Positions 38,728 to 47,518 of a DNA stretch of 64,000 nucleotides are shown in pieces. Within the stretch, counting starts at the first letter, position 1; every line of letters starts with the position of its first letter. The notes under the pieces are model-generated. The model was not told the origin of the DNA. It ran no database searches and saw only the letters and a program-made list of their open reading frames with translations. A program made the position numbers and the translations under genes. This stretch comes from Corynebacterium riegelii (GTDB lineage Bacteria > Actinomycetota > Actinomycetes > Mycobacteriales > Mycobacteriaceae). The stretch lies in the NCBI RefSeq assembly GCF_016728505.1, contig NZ_CP068159.1, positions 496,001 through 560,000 on the forward strand. Direction: 5' to 3'.

Positions 38728-39696
38728 ATGGTTGCTCGCTCATTTACCAAAGAACTAGCGGAACTCCCCGCTGACGGGAAGCCGCTACGCGTTGTCGTGG
38801 GGTGGGACGCGCAAAACACCGAAGCCATCGAATTCGCCGCATGGCTCGGCCGCTCACTGCCAGTCAAGGTCAAAGTGCTCTCCGCCGTTGAAGGCACCTG
38901 GAAAAAACCCTTGCCCGGCAAGAAATACAAGCGCTGGTTCCGCGACCGCGCCCAAGAGTTTGAACTGCAAGCCAAACGCGTACTCAAAGCGCACATTCCG
39001 CGCGATCAGTGGGCAAAAGACTTCGCCGAGCTGGCAGAACGCACCGATGTTGCTGGGTCGCTATATTCATGCGCTGCGGATTTCTCAGCGGACATGATTG
39101 TGTTGGGCTCGCGCGTGAAAACGCAAAAAAGCAGATTCCGGCCCTCCTCTACTGCAGACGAGCTGATGCACTCCTCCCCCGTCCCCCTCGGGCTCGCGCC
39201 GCGTGGGGTGAAGCTGTCGCGCAAAGGCATCACGCGCATTACGTACGCGCTTATCGAGTCCTCAAAATCCGCACAACCACGCGACGAAGGCCGCTTCTCC
39301 GGCCTGCCCTACGCCGCAACCCTCGCCTGCGTCCTGGGTGTGCCGCTGCGCATCATCGCCTTTTCACCCCAGGAGCAAACCGACGACCTCTCTCTGGCCG
39401 CCGAGTGGAACGAATCCACCCTCGGGCTTTTGGATCGGGCGCGCGACCAGGCGTACGGTGTGGCGTCTGCAATGGGGCCGACCTGCGCCGACAACTTTGA
39501 CGTCCACGCTTTTGTAGCCAGCGGCAAAGGTTGGAAGCGCTCCATCGACTCCGTGAAATGGAAAAAGGGCGACCTACTGTGCATGGGATCGCAGCCTTCC
39601 GACCAGCTCAAGCGCGTGTTTGTTGGCTCTCGCGAAGGCGAGTTCATCCGGTTTGCGCCCGTGCCAGTGATCATCCACCCACGAGGAGTGAAGTAG
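38728..39696 (+). CDS. Divergent tandem universal stress protein
   Basis: A 322-residue protein of two Usp-like domains (about 18-155 and 165-320). Each half ends with a degenerate version of the nucleotide motif: LGSRVKTQKSRFRPSSTADE and MGSQPSDQLKRVFVGSREGE, which lack the regular G-x2-G-x9-G spacing. Strands such as LRVVVGWDAQNTEA mark the start of domain 1. ATP binding may be lost. It is second in a marR-usp-membrane gene operon with 11-bp and 3-bp gaps. Function unknown. Confidence 0.75.
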   Translation: MVARSFTKELAELPADGKPLRVVVGWDAQNTEAIEFAAWLGRSLPVKVKVLSAVEGTWKKPLPGKKYKRWFRDRAQEFELQAKRVLKAHIPRDQWAKDFAELAERTDVAGSLYSCAADFSADMIVLGSRVKTQKSRFRPSSTADELMHSSPVPLGLAPRGVKLSRKGITRITYALIESSKSAQPRDEGRFSGLPYAATLACVLGVPLRIIAFSPQEQTDDLSLAAEWNESTLGLLDRARDQAYGVASAMGPTCADNFDVHAFVASGKGWKRSIDSVKWKKGDLLCMGSQPSDQLKRVFVGSREGEFIRFAPVPVIIHPRGVK

Positions 39697-39699
39697 CCA

Positions 39700-40200
39700 A
39701 TGAATATGGACAAGGGCAGAGATCAAGGCTGGGATCACCCGGAAAATGACCTACACGGCGGCCAAGACCGCTTCTCCCGCGTACGCCCAGCCCCGCGCGA
39801 CTTTGATGAGCTAGCCGACGAGCCGGACCCGCTGGAAGTGGCGCGGCGCAACAGCGCGTCTACCCGCCAAGCACTCTGGTACGCGCTGACAACCGTGGGC
39901 GTCACACTTGGGTTCGCGCTTTTGCTGGGTCTGGTTGGGCGGGTCGCCGGCGGGCCACTATGCGATGCCGGCGAAGCCACCTGGCTGTGCAGCCAAAGCT
40001 GGCGCACCTGGTGGGCAGTGCTCACCTCCATCCCGCCCGTTGCAATGCTGCTCGGCTGCGCCGTAATCATGGTGCGCAAACTCAACCGCTACGAACGCTG
40101 GATGCCGTGGATGGGCGTCTTCTGGCTACCGCTGGTGCCATTCACCATGGTCTGGCTGATCATCACCGTTGGCATGCTGGCCCGGGATTTCGCCGGGTAG
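39700..40200 (+). CDS. Three-helix membrane protein
   Basis: A 166-residue protein with a charged cytoplasmic N-terminus (about 1-55) and three predicted transmembrane helices (about 60-82, 104-126 and 136-160). The loop after helix 1 has two cysteines (GGPLCDAGEATWLCSQSW) that could form an exported disulfide. It starts three bases after the usp-like stop, in the same operon. ATG 39700 is used; ATG 39706 is an alternative. No family is recognised. Confidence 0.65.
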   Translation: MNMDKGRDQGWDHPENDLHGGQDRFSRVRPAPRDFDELADEPDPLEVARRNSASTRQALWYALTTVGVTLGFALLLGLVGRVAGGPLCDAGEATWLCSQSWRTWWAVLTSIPPVAMLLGCAVIMVRKLNRYERWMPWMGVFWLPLVPFTMVWLIITVGMLARDFAG

Positions 40201-40372
40201 GTTTTTGGGGGTTTGGGGTTGGTTTTTTGGGGGCTTTGGTAGTGGCTCCGCCCGGGGCGCGGGCCCGCTGAAAAATCTGACCTCGCTAATTTGTTCGAAG
40301 CGCTATGGCCTGGGCCTTTGCTGAGGAGCCCCGGGCGCCTCGTCACATTTGTCAGGGAGGTCAGCAGCGCTA
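40201..40372. other. Intergenic region with G/T-rich run
   Basis: The plus strand at 40201-40235 has several G-runs separated by T-runs (GTTTTTGGGGGTTTGGGG, then TTTTTTGGGGG). Three runs of four or more G plus a GG could allow a G-quadruplex. The GC-rich stretch CCCGGGGCGCGGGCCCG follows at 40251. No gene or clear terminator stem was found. Confidence 0.4.
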
Positions 40373-40444
40373 CCGTAGCAATTCCGGGAGCACGTGCCAC
40401 CACCTGGGCGTTTAGGGGCCAGAATGCAGTAATTCGGAAATTAC
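40373..40444 (+). repeat. Dispersed ~70-bp intergenic repeat, copy 3
   Basis: It begins CCGTAGCAATTCCGGGAGCA, contains CACGTG, and ends GAATGCAGTAATTCGGAAAT. It is colinear with copies 1 and 2. It abuts the stop codon of the surface protein gene, between two convergent genes, and could act there as a terminator or RNA processing element. Confidence 0.72.
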
Positions 40445-40445
40445 T

Positions 40446-43400
40446 TCATCGACGACGCCGTGTGATGAGCGCTCCGCCGGCCATGAGACACAGCATCGCA
40501 ATGGCTACGGGAAGCATGACGCTCGCACCGGTTGAAGCGAGGCTGCCACCGCTACCGCCACCGCCCACTGACGCTGCCTGCGCAGTTATGGACTGGGTGG
40601 TTGCCGACTGTGCACTTGTGCGCTGGGTTGTCGTGGACTGGGTTGTTGACCTGGTTGTTGTGGGCTTGGTGGTTGTGGACTGGGTGGATGTCTTGGGGGT
40701 TGTTGAGGATGTTGTTGGCTGGGTTGGCTGGGTTGGCTTGGTTGTGCCCGACGGGGAAGGCGAAGGCACTGGGGAACTGGGCACTGGGGAGCTGGGCGCT
40801 GGGGAGCCCGGCGCGGGCTCAGGCTCAGTAGTGGCGTTGCCGACCAGGTATGTGATTGTGGACCACTCGGTGACGGCTTTGCCCTGCGGATCAACCGCAC
40901 GCATGTCCATGGTGTACGTGCCGGGTTTGGTGAACACCCAGTCGGCATGGATGTGGAAGGGGCCCTCGCTCACGCCGGAAATGGTGTGCGTTCCGGTGGA
41001 GCTGGCCAGTGTGCGTTCCGGAACCCCGAGGGAGGGAATGTGCCCGGCCCACCATGCGCCGCCCTTCGGGGTGGAGCGTGGGCGGACTTCCACATTGACG
41101 CCGGCTGGGTACTGCTCGGCGACTCGGAACGTATCCCAGCCAGGCCAGATACTGTCACGGTCCTGCATGAGTGGGAGGTGGTAAATGCTCGCACCACGCT
41201 CAACGATGCCGGTAAAGGAAAGCGCATCCGCAATAGAGTCGGTAGCTGTCACCTTGCGGTTGTCCTTCACGCGCAGGACCACGGTTTCGGGGACGTGGTG
41301 TTGGTCGTCTTCGTTGATGAGGAGGTGCGGGGTGGCGTCGATAAGCTTGGGCCCAAAATCGATGTGACCTGTGGTGATCTCCTTGATGGTGTCCGGCTTG
41401 GCATCGGGGGCGACGACAAAACGCAGCACTTCCTGCTGGGATGGCGTGCCACCCTTCTCCGCAACCCACACGCCGATCTCGTACGTGCCCGGTTTTCTGA
41501 ACGCCCACGAAACATGCATGTGCTCCGGGCCTTCAGTGGTGTACGCGCGGGTGGAATCGCTGCCGGCCAGGCGGTCTTGCGGGGAGGTTTGGTTGCCGCG
41601 GAACGCGATCCACTTGCCGCCCTCCGGCGCGCTGAGCGGAGTGAAGGTGAACGTGTAATCCTTCTTCGTTTGCGCGTATGCGTGCTCACTGCTCAGTCCG
41701 GGCCAAACCACGCCTGACCGTTGGGTTTCCGGGAGGATGTAGGCAGTGGCGCCTTTCTCGGCGAAACCCTCGATGCTCTCGGGCAGGGTCGTGCTCACCT
41801 GGGAGGGGACGGTGAAGTAGACGTCGTTGGGACGTCGCCACACGGCGCCGCGCTGGTGGAGGTTCGTCTCATCCTTGATGCGCAGGTGGAGCACGTCGTT
41901 GTCGTAGTACGGCGCGATGTCAACGTGCCCGGAGCTCAAGTTCAGGGCCTGGCCCTCGGAGGGGACAGGCTCGGAGGGGACCGACGGCGCAGACTCGGAA
42001 GGAGCGGGCTCCGAGGGCGCAGTAGGAGCGGACGGCACAGGCTCGGACGGCTCCGTTGGCTGCGAGGAAGGCACCTCGCTCTCCCCGCCCCCACCGCTGA
42101 GGCGCACTGTCGTTCCCGGGATCGGGGCGTACGCATCGGTGTGGGGAACGCTGACAAGGGCGGCGTCCGCAGCGTTAGACCGAGACTCCGGGATGAGGCG
42201 GAGGAGGAGTTGGTAGTTGGGGCGTTGGCAGCCGTCGATAAGCTGCTTGCTCTTCCTGCTGTCTGGGGCGGAGGTGAAGTCGACCTCGCAGTCGGCGATG
42301 GCGTCGCGCGGCATGGTGGTCAGTGGGCCGTTATCCATTCTGTAGAAACCGCCGGTGACGCGCAGTGTTGTGCGGGGGTCGGCGGGTTCGACGGTGATGT
42401 CGATGTTGCGCATGTCTTCGCCGTAGACCGCGGAGGTGCTCACGGTGACATCGGGGCTGGTGAGCGTCAGGGGGTCAGTGTCGAACGCCGGGATGGGCTC
42501 CATGCTTGGCGACGGCAAAACCCCCGCACCGTCCCTAGTCGCAGTTTTGGCGTCGCCGGTGCGGAAGCGCAGCGGTGCAGACGCCCAGCGTGGCGTGGGC
42601 GAAGATGTGCTGGGAAGGTAGACGGCTTGGAGGTCGGAGGTGTCGTCGCCGAGCATCTCATCCCACGTGGCGGTGCCGCCGGTAACTTCGCGCTCGGCGA
42701 GGTAGAAGCCGTTGATGAAGAACTGGACGTGGCCGGTGTCGTTGGGGTTGCCGGTGTCAAAAGTCAGCGTGCTCAGCACGCCTTGCTCCGCGCCTTTCGT
42801 CGACGCGATGGAAGGCGCAATGCTGAATGTCGGGGTGCCGGTGCCGATGCTCGGCGCGGCATTATACGCTGCAACGATGTCCGTGATCGTGCGCTGGGCA
42901 GGATCCGTGCCGCCTACCTGCCAGGTCAGCGCTTGGGGCGCGGAGTGGATAAAAGAACCGTCCTTCATCCGCGCGGTTGCCCGGTAGGTGACTTGGTAGA
43001 GGCCGGGGCGTGTGAACGTCGTGGAGTTGTGAGTGTGGGTGCCGGCGTTGACCCAGGTTGAGCGGAATCCCGGGTCATGGGAGGACCACAGGCGCGTTAG
43101 CGGATAGGTCTCATCGCTGTAGTTGAACAGCTCCATCTTGCCCGGGCCGGAAAAACCAACGATTTCCATGTTGAAGGACTCCGCCCGGAATTGATCCGTG
43201 GGCAGATCCGCAGCCGCACCGAAGCCGGCCCAGATGGGCATGGTGTTTTTGGGGAAGCCGTGGGCGGGTCCTCCGAAGTACATGAGGTGGCCCGGTTCGA
43301 CGCCGAGGAAGCTAAAGCGTGGGTCATCGGGAACCCGCCAGGCGTAGGCGCCAAGCCCGCCATCGGTGCGCCCGCGGCTGACCCAGTTCACGGTGTTTTC

Positions 43401-43592
43401 AATTGGGACGAGCCCGGCGCTGTTGGACATGAGCCGGAAGTTGCCGTCCTCCCACACCGCGTGGGGAGAATCCACGTGCGTTTGTGTGCGCACTATTTTG
43501 CCGTCGGTGGTTGCGGACTCGGCGAGGGCCAGAGGCGCGCCGATGAACAAGAGGGTCAGAGTGGCGACAAGCGCCGGGAAACGTGTGCGCAA
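40446..43592 (-). CDS. Choice-of-anchor-M surface protein with LASTG sorting signal
   Basis: A 1048-residue exported wall protein. The signal peptide ends near LALAES (about residue 24). At least three related domains have the actinobacterial surface-anchored repeat pattern: an opening G-HVDI or G-HIDFGP, later H-x-H-x-W (HMHVSWAFRKPGTYEI, HIHADWVFTKPGTYTM). Ser/Pro/Glu and Thr/Ser/Pro linkers separate them. The C-terminus has LASTG, a hydrophobic span and RRRR. Histidine-rich repeats of this kind are known beside zinc or manganese ABC importers, and a Zur-box-like palindrome precedes the gene, so zinc capture is a fair inference. Start is TTG 43592 with GGGAG about nine bases upstream. No transporter genes are adjacent. 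Confidence 0.82.
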   Translation of the reverse strand: MRTRFPALVATLTLLFIGAPLALAESATTDGKIVRTQTHVDSPHAVWEDGNFRLMSNSAGLVPIENTVNWVSRGRTDGGLGAYAWRVPDDPRFSFLGVEPGHLMYFGGPAHGFPKNTMPIWAGFGAAADLPTDQFRAESFNMEIVGFSGPGKMELFNYSDETYPLTRLWSSHDPGFRSTWVNAGTHTHNSTTFTRPGLYQVTYRATARMKDGSFIHSAPQALTWQVGGTDPAQRTITDIVAAYNAAPSIGTGTPTFSIAPSIASTKGAEQGVLSTLTFDTGNPNDTGHVQFFINGFYLAEREVTGGTATWDEMLGDDTSDLQAVYLPSTSSPTPRWASAPLRFRTGDAKTATRDGAGVLPSPSMEPIPAFDTDPLTLTSPDVTVSTSAVYGEDMRNIDITVEPADPRTTLRVTGGFYRMDNGPLTTMPRDAIADCEVDFTSAPDSRKSKQLIDGCQRPNYQLLLRLIPESRSNAADAALVSVPHTDAYAPIPGTTVRLSGGGGESEVPSSQPTEPSEPVPSAPTAPSEPAPSESAPSVPSEPVPSEGQALNLSSGHVDIAPYYDNDVLHLRIKDETNLHQRGAVWRRPNDVYFTVPSQVSTTLPESIEGFAEKGATAYILPETQRSGVVWPGLSSEHAYAQTKKDYTFTFTPLSAPEGGKWIAFRGNQTSPQDRLAGSDSTRAYTTEGPEHMHVSWAFRKPGTYEIGVWVAEKGGTPSQQEVLRFVVAPDAKPDTIKEITTGHIDFGPKLIDATPHLLINEDDQHHVPETVVLRVKDNRKVTATDSIADALSFTGIVERGASIYHLPLMQDRDSIWPGWDTFRVAEQYPAGVNVEVRPRSTPKGGAWWAGHIPSLGVPERTLASSTGTHTISGVSEGPFHIHADWVFTKPGTYTMDMRAVDPQGKAVTEWSTITYLVGNATTEPEPAPGSPAPSSPVPSSPVPSPSPSGTTKPTQPTQPTTSSTTPKTSTQSTTTKPTTTRSTTQSTTTQRTSAQSATTQSITAQAASVGGGGSGGSLASTGASVMLPVAIAMLCLMAGGALITRRRR

Positions 43593-43612
43593 CAGGATGC
43601 TCTCCCGAAGTT

Positions 43613-43631
43613 AATGAAAATGACTTTCATT
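43613..43631. promoter_or_regulatory. Zur-box-like palindrome
   Basis: AATGAAAATGACTTTCATT has 7-bp arms AATGAAA and TTTCATT around ATGAC. It resembles the TGAAAATGATTTTCA type of Zur operator described for corynebacteria. It lies 20 bp upstream of the surface protein gene. Confidence 0.65.
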
Positions 43632-43834
43632 TACCTTAATTACGTCCCCACGGAAGGGCAATAGCAGGGTCTACCTTTGCCAAATTTGACGTGGCACTAA
43701 TGTTGCGCGGGGCTATCTAGTAACACCGTGGCGACTATCCAGTAACGCAATGGTGAGTATCGAGTAACACTTTGGGGGAGGATTTTTCTGACCGTGCGAC
43801 AAAAGGGCATGCGGCTTATCAGAGGAGTCCGATC

Positions 43835-44310
43835 GTGACTGATTATCGGGCCGTGATGGATCTAGTTTTGCAAGGCTGGTCTGTCCGCCAAATCTGTTCG
43901 ACTGTGCGATGTTCACACACCACAGTCCAAAAAGCTCGCCACACAATGGTGAAGCGACGCACCAGATCACAACTCATGCACAACTTGCCGGCATCACTGA
44001 TGAAGAAATGGCTACGTGGTTTGTTGATGGTCGTAGTGTTGCTCAAGGTGACTTCGTGCCGATTGACTTTGAAGCGGTTGTCAAGGCGCGCACCGGGCGA
44101 AACAAAGTGACCCTCCAAGTCTTGGGGGGCGATACACCACCCAACCAGCTCACCCAGGTCAGCGTTACTACAGCTACGAGCGATTCCGTCAGCTTGTTGC
44201 CGAACACGTCGATGCCACAGGTCTTAGCGCACGCATTACGCACGCCCCTGCCCACACCATGCAAGTCGACTGGGCGGGACATGACAGCCATTTTTCCCAT
44301 CGGTTCAGCC
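43835..44310 (+). pseudogene. istA (IS21 transposase) 5' fragment, frameshifted
   Basis: It begins at GTG 43835 with VTDYRAVMDLVLQGWSVRQI, the IstA N-terminal helix-turn-helix, then continues in two other frames: GITDEEMATWFVDGRSVAQG with DFVPIDFEAVVKARTGRNK, then HAPAHTMQVDWAGHDSHF, containing the conserved MQVDWAG of the catalytic domain. At least two frameshifts and loss of the C-terminal half make it inactive. The junction with plasmid-like sequence is near 44310. Confidence 0.75.
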
Positions 44311-45177
44311 TGTGACCGTTTTATACCGGCGATTCCCCGACTGCGTATCGGTGGTATCAGCAGCATCACCGCGTGTTTCGGTTGGGCGATCTTCTTGCAG
44401 GAGTCCTACAGCAGGCCTAAGCAGAAGTTTTCTAGTGGCCGTGAGCTGATCAACGCGGTTAAAACACGTCGTGAGGACGCGCAGCGCTTTAAAGAGCTGT
44501 CGCAGGGCGTAGAAGCCGAACTAGCAGGAACGTTAGATCAGTATGACCCGGATCTGATCCAGGGCGTGCGGGTGCTGTGGGTGCGCGAGGGACGTGCAGC
44601 ACGCGATGAGACGGCGTTTCGTCATGCGCTTAAAGCCGGGCACCGCTTGCGTCAGGCTGGTCAGCGTATGACTGATGCCGCGATCATTGACACGTATGAG
44701 CAGGGCTATCGTGTGGCTCAAGAAGTCGGTGCGGACGGGCGCAAGAATGAACTACCGCCGATGAAAGACCGGCAGACTATGGCTAGGCGTGTGCGTGAGT
44801 ATGTCACGACCTCTAAGAGTGAGTCTTATGGCTCGTCAGCGCCCTCTGAGCGGGCTACACTGAGCGTAAGGCATTGTCCACTATGGGGCGTAAGGGCGGT
44901 AAAAAGGCCGATGAGCGCTGGAAAGGCCGAGACAGTGACTAACGCCCAAGCTGAACTGAAGAAACTAGAAACAGCTAATAAGCGTCGGAGAACGAACGCA
45001 ACAGGCGATAAGTTCACTATCGCAGGCTGGTTTATGAAAGCCAACGCAGAGACCGGGGAGTGACCTTCAATTCCAGAGGCAATGCAAGAGTTCAATGTTT
45101 CTCGAAAGACCGTGCAAAGAGCTTTGAGAAATGGCGGTATTCAGCTTTCTCGAGGTCGGCGTAAAACTTCTAATTAA
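44310..45177 (+). pseudogene. C-terminal remnant of a corynebacterial plasmid Rep protein
   Basis: Across three frames the sequence reads AYRWYQQHHRVFRLGDLL, then SSGRELINAVKTRREDAQRF onward to LWVREGRAARDETAFRHALK, then TERKALSTMGRKGGKKADER, and finally EAMQEFNVSRKTVQRALRNG, a helix-turn-helix end. This order resembles the C-terminal part of replication initiators of corynebacterial plasmids (pCG1-type) as I remember them. It has at least two frameshifts and an in-frame stop at 45061. The identity is inferred; a protein search would settle it. It suggests that a plasmid integrated here. Confidence 0.55.
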
Positions 45178-45399
45178 ATAGGTCAAGCCGTAGGCAATAT
45201 ACGGTTCCCGTGCGGTAGCACTAGGTGGTTGGTTTTTTAAGCATGGATCTAAGGATGTGACTGTTACCATCAGGTGTTTGTTCGGGAGGGGATGAGAAGA
45301 TCCTGGTTGGGTGCAGGTGTGTTCGTTACACTGCAGATTTAGTTTGTTTTGAAGCGTCCTGGGTTTAGTTCCTACCTCTGCTAAGGAAGGATTGGCACT

Positions 45400-45720
45400 A
45401 TGCCCAGAAAGTATTCCGTCGAATTCAGGCAGAAGGCGGTTCATCAAGTCGTTGAGATGATTCGTTTGGAGTCTTGCTCACTGCAACGTGCCTACACCGA
45501 GGTCGGCGAGCTCCTTGGAGTATCTCACCACACGTTGCGGGCTTGGTACCGTGACAGTGCTTCAGTACGCGATGATTCTGACGCTTCAGGCGGCGAGACC
45601 ATGGAAGAAGAACTCAAGCGTCTGCGCCGCGAAAACCGTGAGCTAAAACGAGCAAACGGGATTCTTAAGACTGCTTCGGCTTTTTTCGCAGCGGAACTCG
45701 ACCGACCCACGACCAAATGA
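45400..45720 (+). CDS. IS3-family transposase OrfA
   Basis: A 106-residue DNA-binding half of the IS3 transposase. A helix-turn-helix (KYSVEFRQKAVHQVVEM ... LGVSHHTLRAWY) is followed by a leucine-zipper-type helix (EELKRLRRENRELKRANGIL). The stop overlaps the orfB start by 4 bp (ATGA at 45717-45720), consistent with translational coupling or programmed frameshifting to make OrfAB. The frame is intact. Confidence 0.9.
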   Translation: MPRKYSVEFRQKAVHQVVEMIRLESCSLQRAYTEVGELLGVSHHTLRAWYRDSASVRDDSDASGGETMEEELKRLRRENRELKRANGILKTASAFFAAELDRPTTK

Positions 45721-46626
45721 TCGCCTACATCGACGCGCACAAAGATCAGTTTGGGGTCGAGGCCATCTGCCGTGTTTTGAAACAGGCAGATCGTGGATTC
45801 ATCACTTCTCGCGGCTACCGTAAAGCCACTACTCGTGTCCCGAGTGCGAGAGCGTTAAGCGATAGTCTGCTTATCCCAGAGATTCAACGCGTGCATGCGG
45901 AAAACTTCTCGGTCTATGGCATCCGCAAGATGTGGCACGCGATGAACCGTGAAGGCTTTCATATCGGCCGAGATAAGACTGCACGTTTGATGAAGCTTGC
46001 AGGTGTTTCTGGTCGACGACGTGGACGAATCCCGATAACTACGATCAGTGCGAAGACACCGGATCATCGCCCGGACTTGGTCGAGCGAAACTTTCGTGCA
46101 ACAGCACCTGGACGGCTTTGGGTGGCCGACATTACCTACGTTCGCACCCTGTCAGGGTTTGCATACACAGCGTTTGTCACTGACGTCTACAGCCGCAAAA
46201 TAGTCGGTGTTGCCACACGCTCTACGATGCGTACCGATGCGCTGCCGATGGAGGCTTTGGAACATGCTTTAACAACTGCTGGTCGAATCCATGGCGATCA
46301 GCTGGTACAACAACAGTGATCGAGGAAGTCAGTACGTGTCGTTGAAATACTCCGCCGCTTTAGCTGAAGCCGGAATCCGGCCGAGTGTTGGCACCGTTGG
46401 CGATTCCTATGACAACGCGCTGGCGGAGACGGTCAACGGTCTCTACAAAGCTGAACTTATCCATGCGCACGGCCCGTGGACGTCGGTCGGCGAAGTCGAG
46501 CTTGCCACCTTGCGATGGGTGCATTGGTGGAACACCAAGCGCCTTCACGAAGCCTTGGACTATGCCACCCCGCAGGAAGTAGAAATCGAGTATTATTTCA
46601 CCGAGCCCATCAACACCGGGCCATAA
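45717..46626 (+). pseudogene. IS3-family transposase OrfB, frameshifted
   Basis: The first part (to 46319) includes ENFSVYGIRKMWHAMNREG and the first catalytic Asp in LWVADITYV. The frame ends at GDQLVQQQ. The rest resumes in another frame from about 46312 with the second Asp in NSDRGSQYVS and the Glu in NALAETVNGLYKAELI. One extra base in the CAACAACAG run (about 46309-46317) breaks the DDE domain where LVHHSDRGS is expected. A programmed shift is unlikely at this position, so the copy is probably inactive. Confidence 0.8.
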
Positions 46627-46698
46627 AAGAAGCGGAACCAAACCCAGGACGCTTCAGTTTTGCGAATAGTGACTCACACAACTTCAATATAAGGAGAA

Positions 46699-47463
46699 AT
46701 GTTGCTACAAGGTCAGAAGTCGATTTCCCTGCAGAAACTCTTTGCATCATTTGTCGCGGTCATTTGTGCGCTGTTTTTCGTAGAAATACCATCTGCAAAC
46801 GCCGAGGAACTTATCAATACCCAATCCATTGATCTTCCTGATGACGTTAGGCAGCATCTTGCTGATGACGTCGAAAAGCAGGAGGTGCTCCGAATCGCAT
46901 TCCCAGGAACTTCGGAACCTGGACTCTCATCTTCTCGCTCTTCTACCGGCTTTTTTAATTTGAATAGTGAAGACCCTCTTTTGGTTGACCCCGAAAACTA
47001 CATTGTAGAAAAGCGTAGTAATGATGTCTTTATCGCTTACAGCGCTGTTAAAGAGGGTGAAGAGAATGTAACTCTCGACATCCGTTCTATCAACCTCACA
47101 ACAGGAACCGTGGAAGAGACTCAGCAGTACTATTTTTCTCCGAATGATGTTACAGGGGAAATGGACGCTAAGGTGGTTGCCGAAGGTGAGACACTTTGGG
47201 AAGGTGCAGTTGATCAGTCCGGAAATATTACCCGTACCCAGTACGAGCAGCCTAGTCTTCAATATGGCACTGCTTATGATGCTTGCATTCGCTCTGTCGA
47301 TTCCTTGTGTGCTGTCGGTGGTAGCACCGGGGGGGCGATCGCCTGTGCGCTTCTAGGAATTACCGGTATTGGAGGTATTGCTTGCGCTGGTGTCGTCGGG
47401 CTTATCGCTATGTTTGGTTGTAATGGTGCCAAAGAGCGCGTTTGCGGGGGTGCAAGGCGTTAA
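46699..47463 (+). CDS. Secreted precursor with halocin-C8-like bacteriocin domain
   Basis: A 254-residue exported precursor. A signal peptide covers about 1-35, ending PSANA. A middle domain (about 36-190) is acidic and beta-rich in appearance. The C-terminal ~60 residues contain six cysteines (196, 204, 216, 229, 241, 249) in a Gly/Ala-rich hydrophobic context with CALLGIT at 216-222. The spacing Cys204-x11-Cys216 followed by LLGIT is the pattern of the archaeal peptide halocin C8 as I recall it, whose precursor also has a long N-terminal part that acts in immunity. AAGGAG precedes the ATG closely. The gene is clearly A+T-richer than the flanks and lies inside a mobile island. Bacteriocin function is inference. 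Confidence 0.65.
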   Translation: MLLQGQKSISLQKLFASFVAVICALFFVEIPSANAEELINTQSIDLPDDVRQHLADDVEKQEVLRIAFPGTSEPGLSSSRSSTGFFNLNSEDPLLVDPENYIVEKRSNDVFIAYSAVKEGEENVTLDIRSINLTTGTVEETQQYYFSPNDVTGEMDAKVVAEGETLWEGAVDQSGNITRTQYEQPSLQYGTAYDACIRSVDSLCAVGGSTGGAIACALLGITGIGGIACAGVVGLIAMFGCNGAKERVCGGARR

Positions 47464-47518
47464 GAGTCCTTGGTGGTGATTTAAGCATTGCAGATGTCAT
47501 GGAGGTAAGGAAGCCACT

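Larger units (their letters stand above)
45350..46656 (+). mobile_element. IS3-family insertion sequence
   Basis: A 1307-bp element. The left end TGAAGCGTCCTGGGTTTAGT (45350 onward, 23 bp) matches the reverse complement of the right end (46634-46656) with one mismatch. It is flanked by GTTT at 45346-45349 and GTTT at 46657-46660, a 4-bp target duplication. It carries orfA and a frameshifted orfB. The intact ends and target duplication indicate a relatively recent insertion. Confidence 0.85.

Noticed and set aside
46309-46317. Programmed frameshift in orfB
   Set aside because: IS3 frameshifting occurs at the orfA/orfB junction; a shift inside the catalytic domain fits a mutation better.
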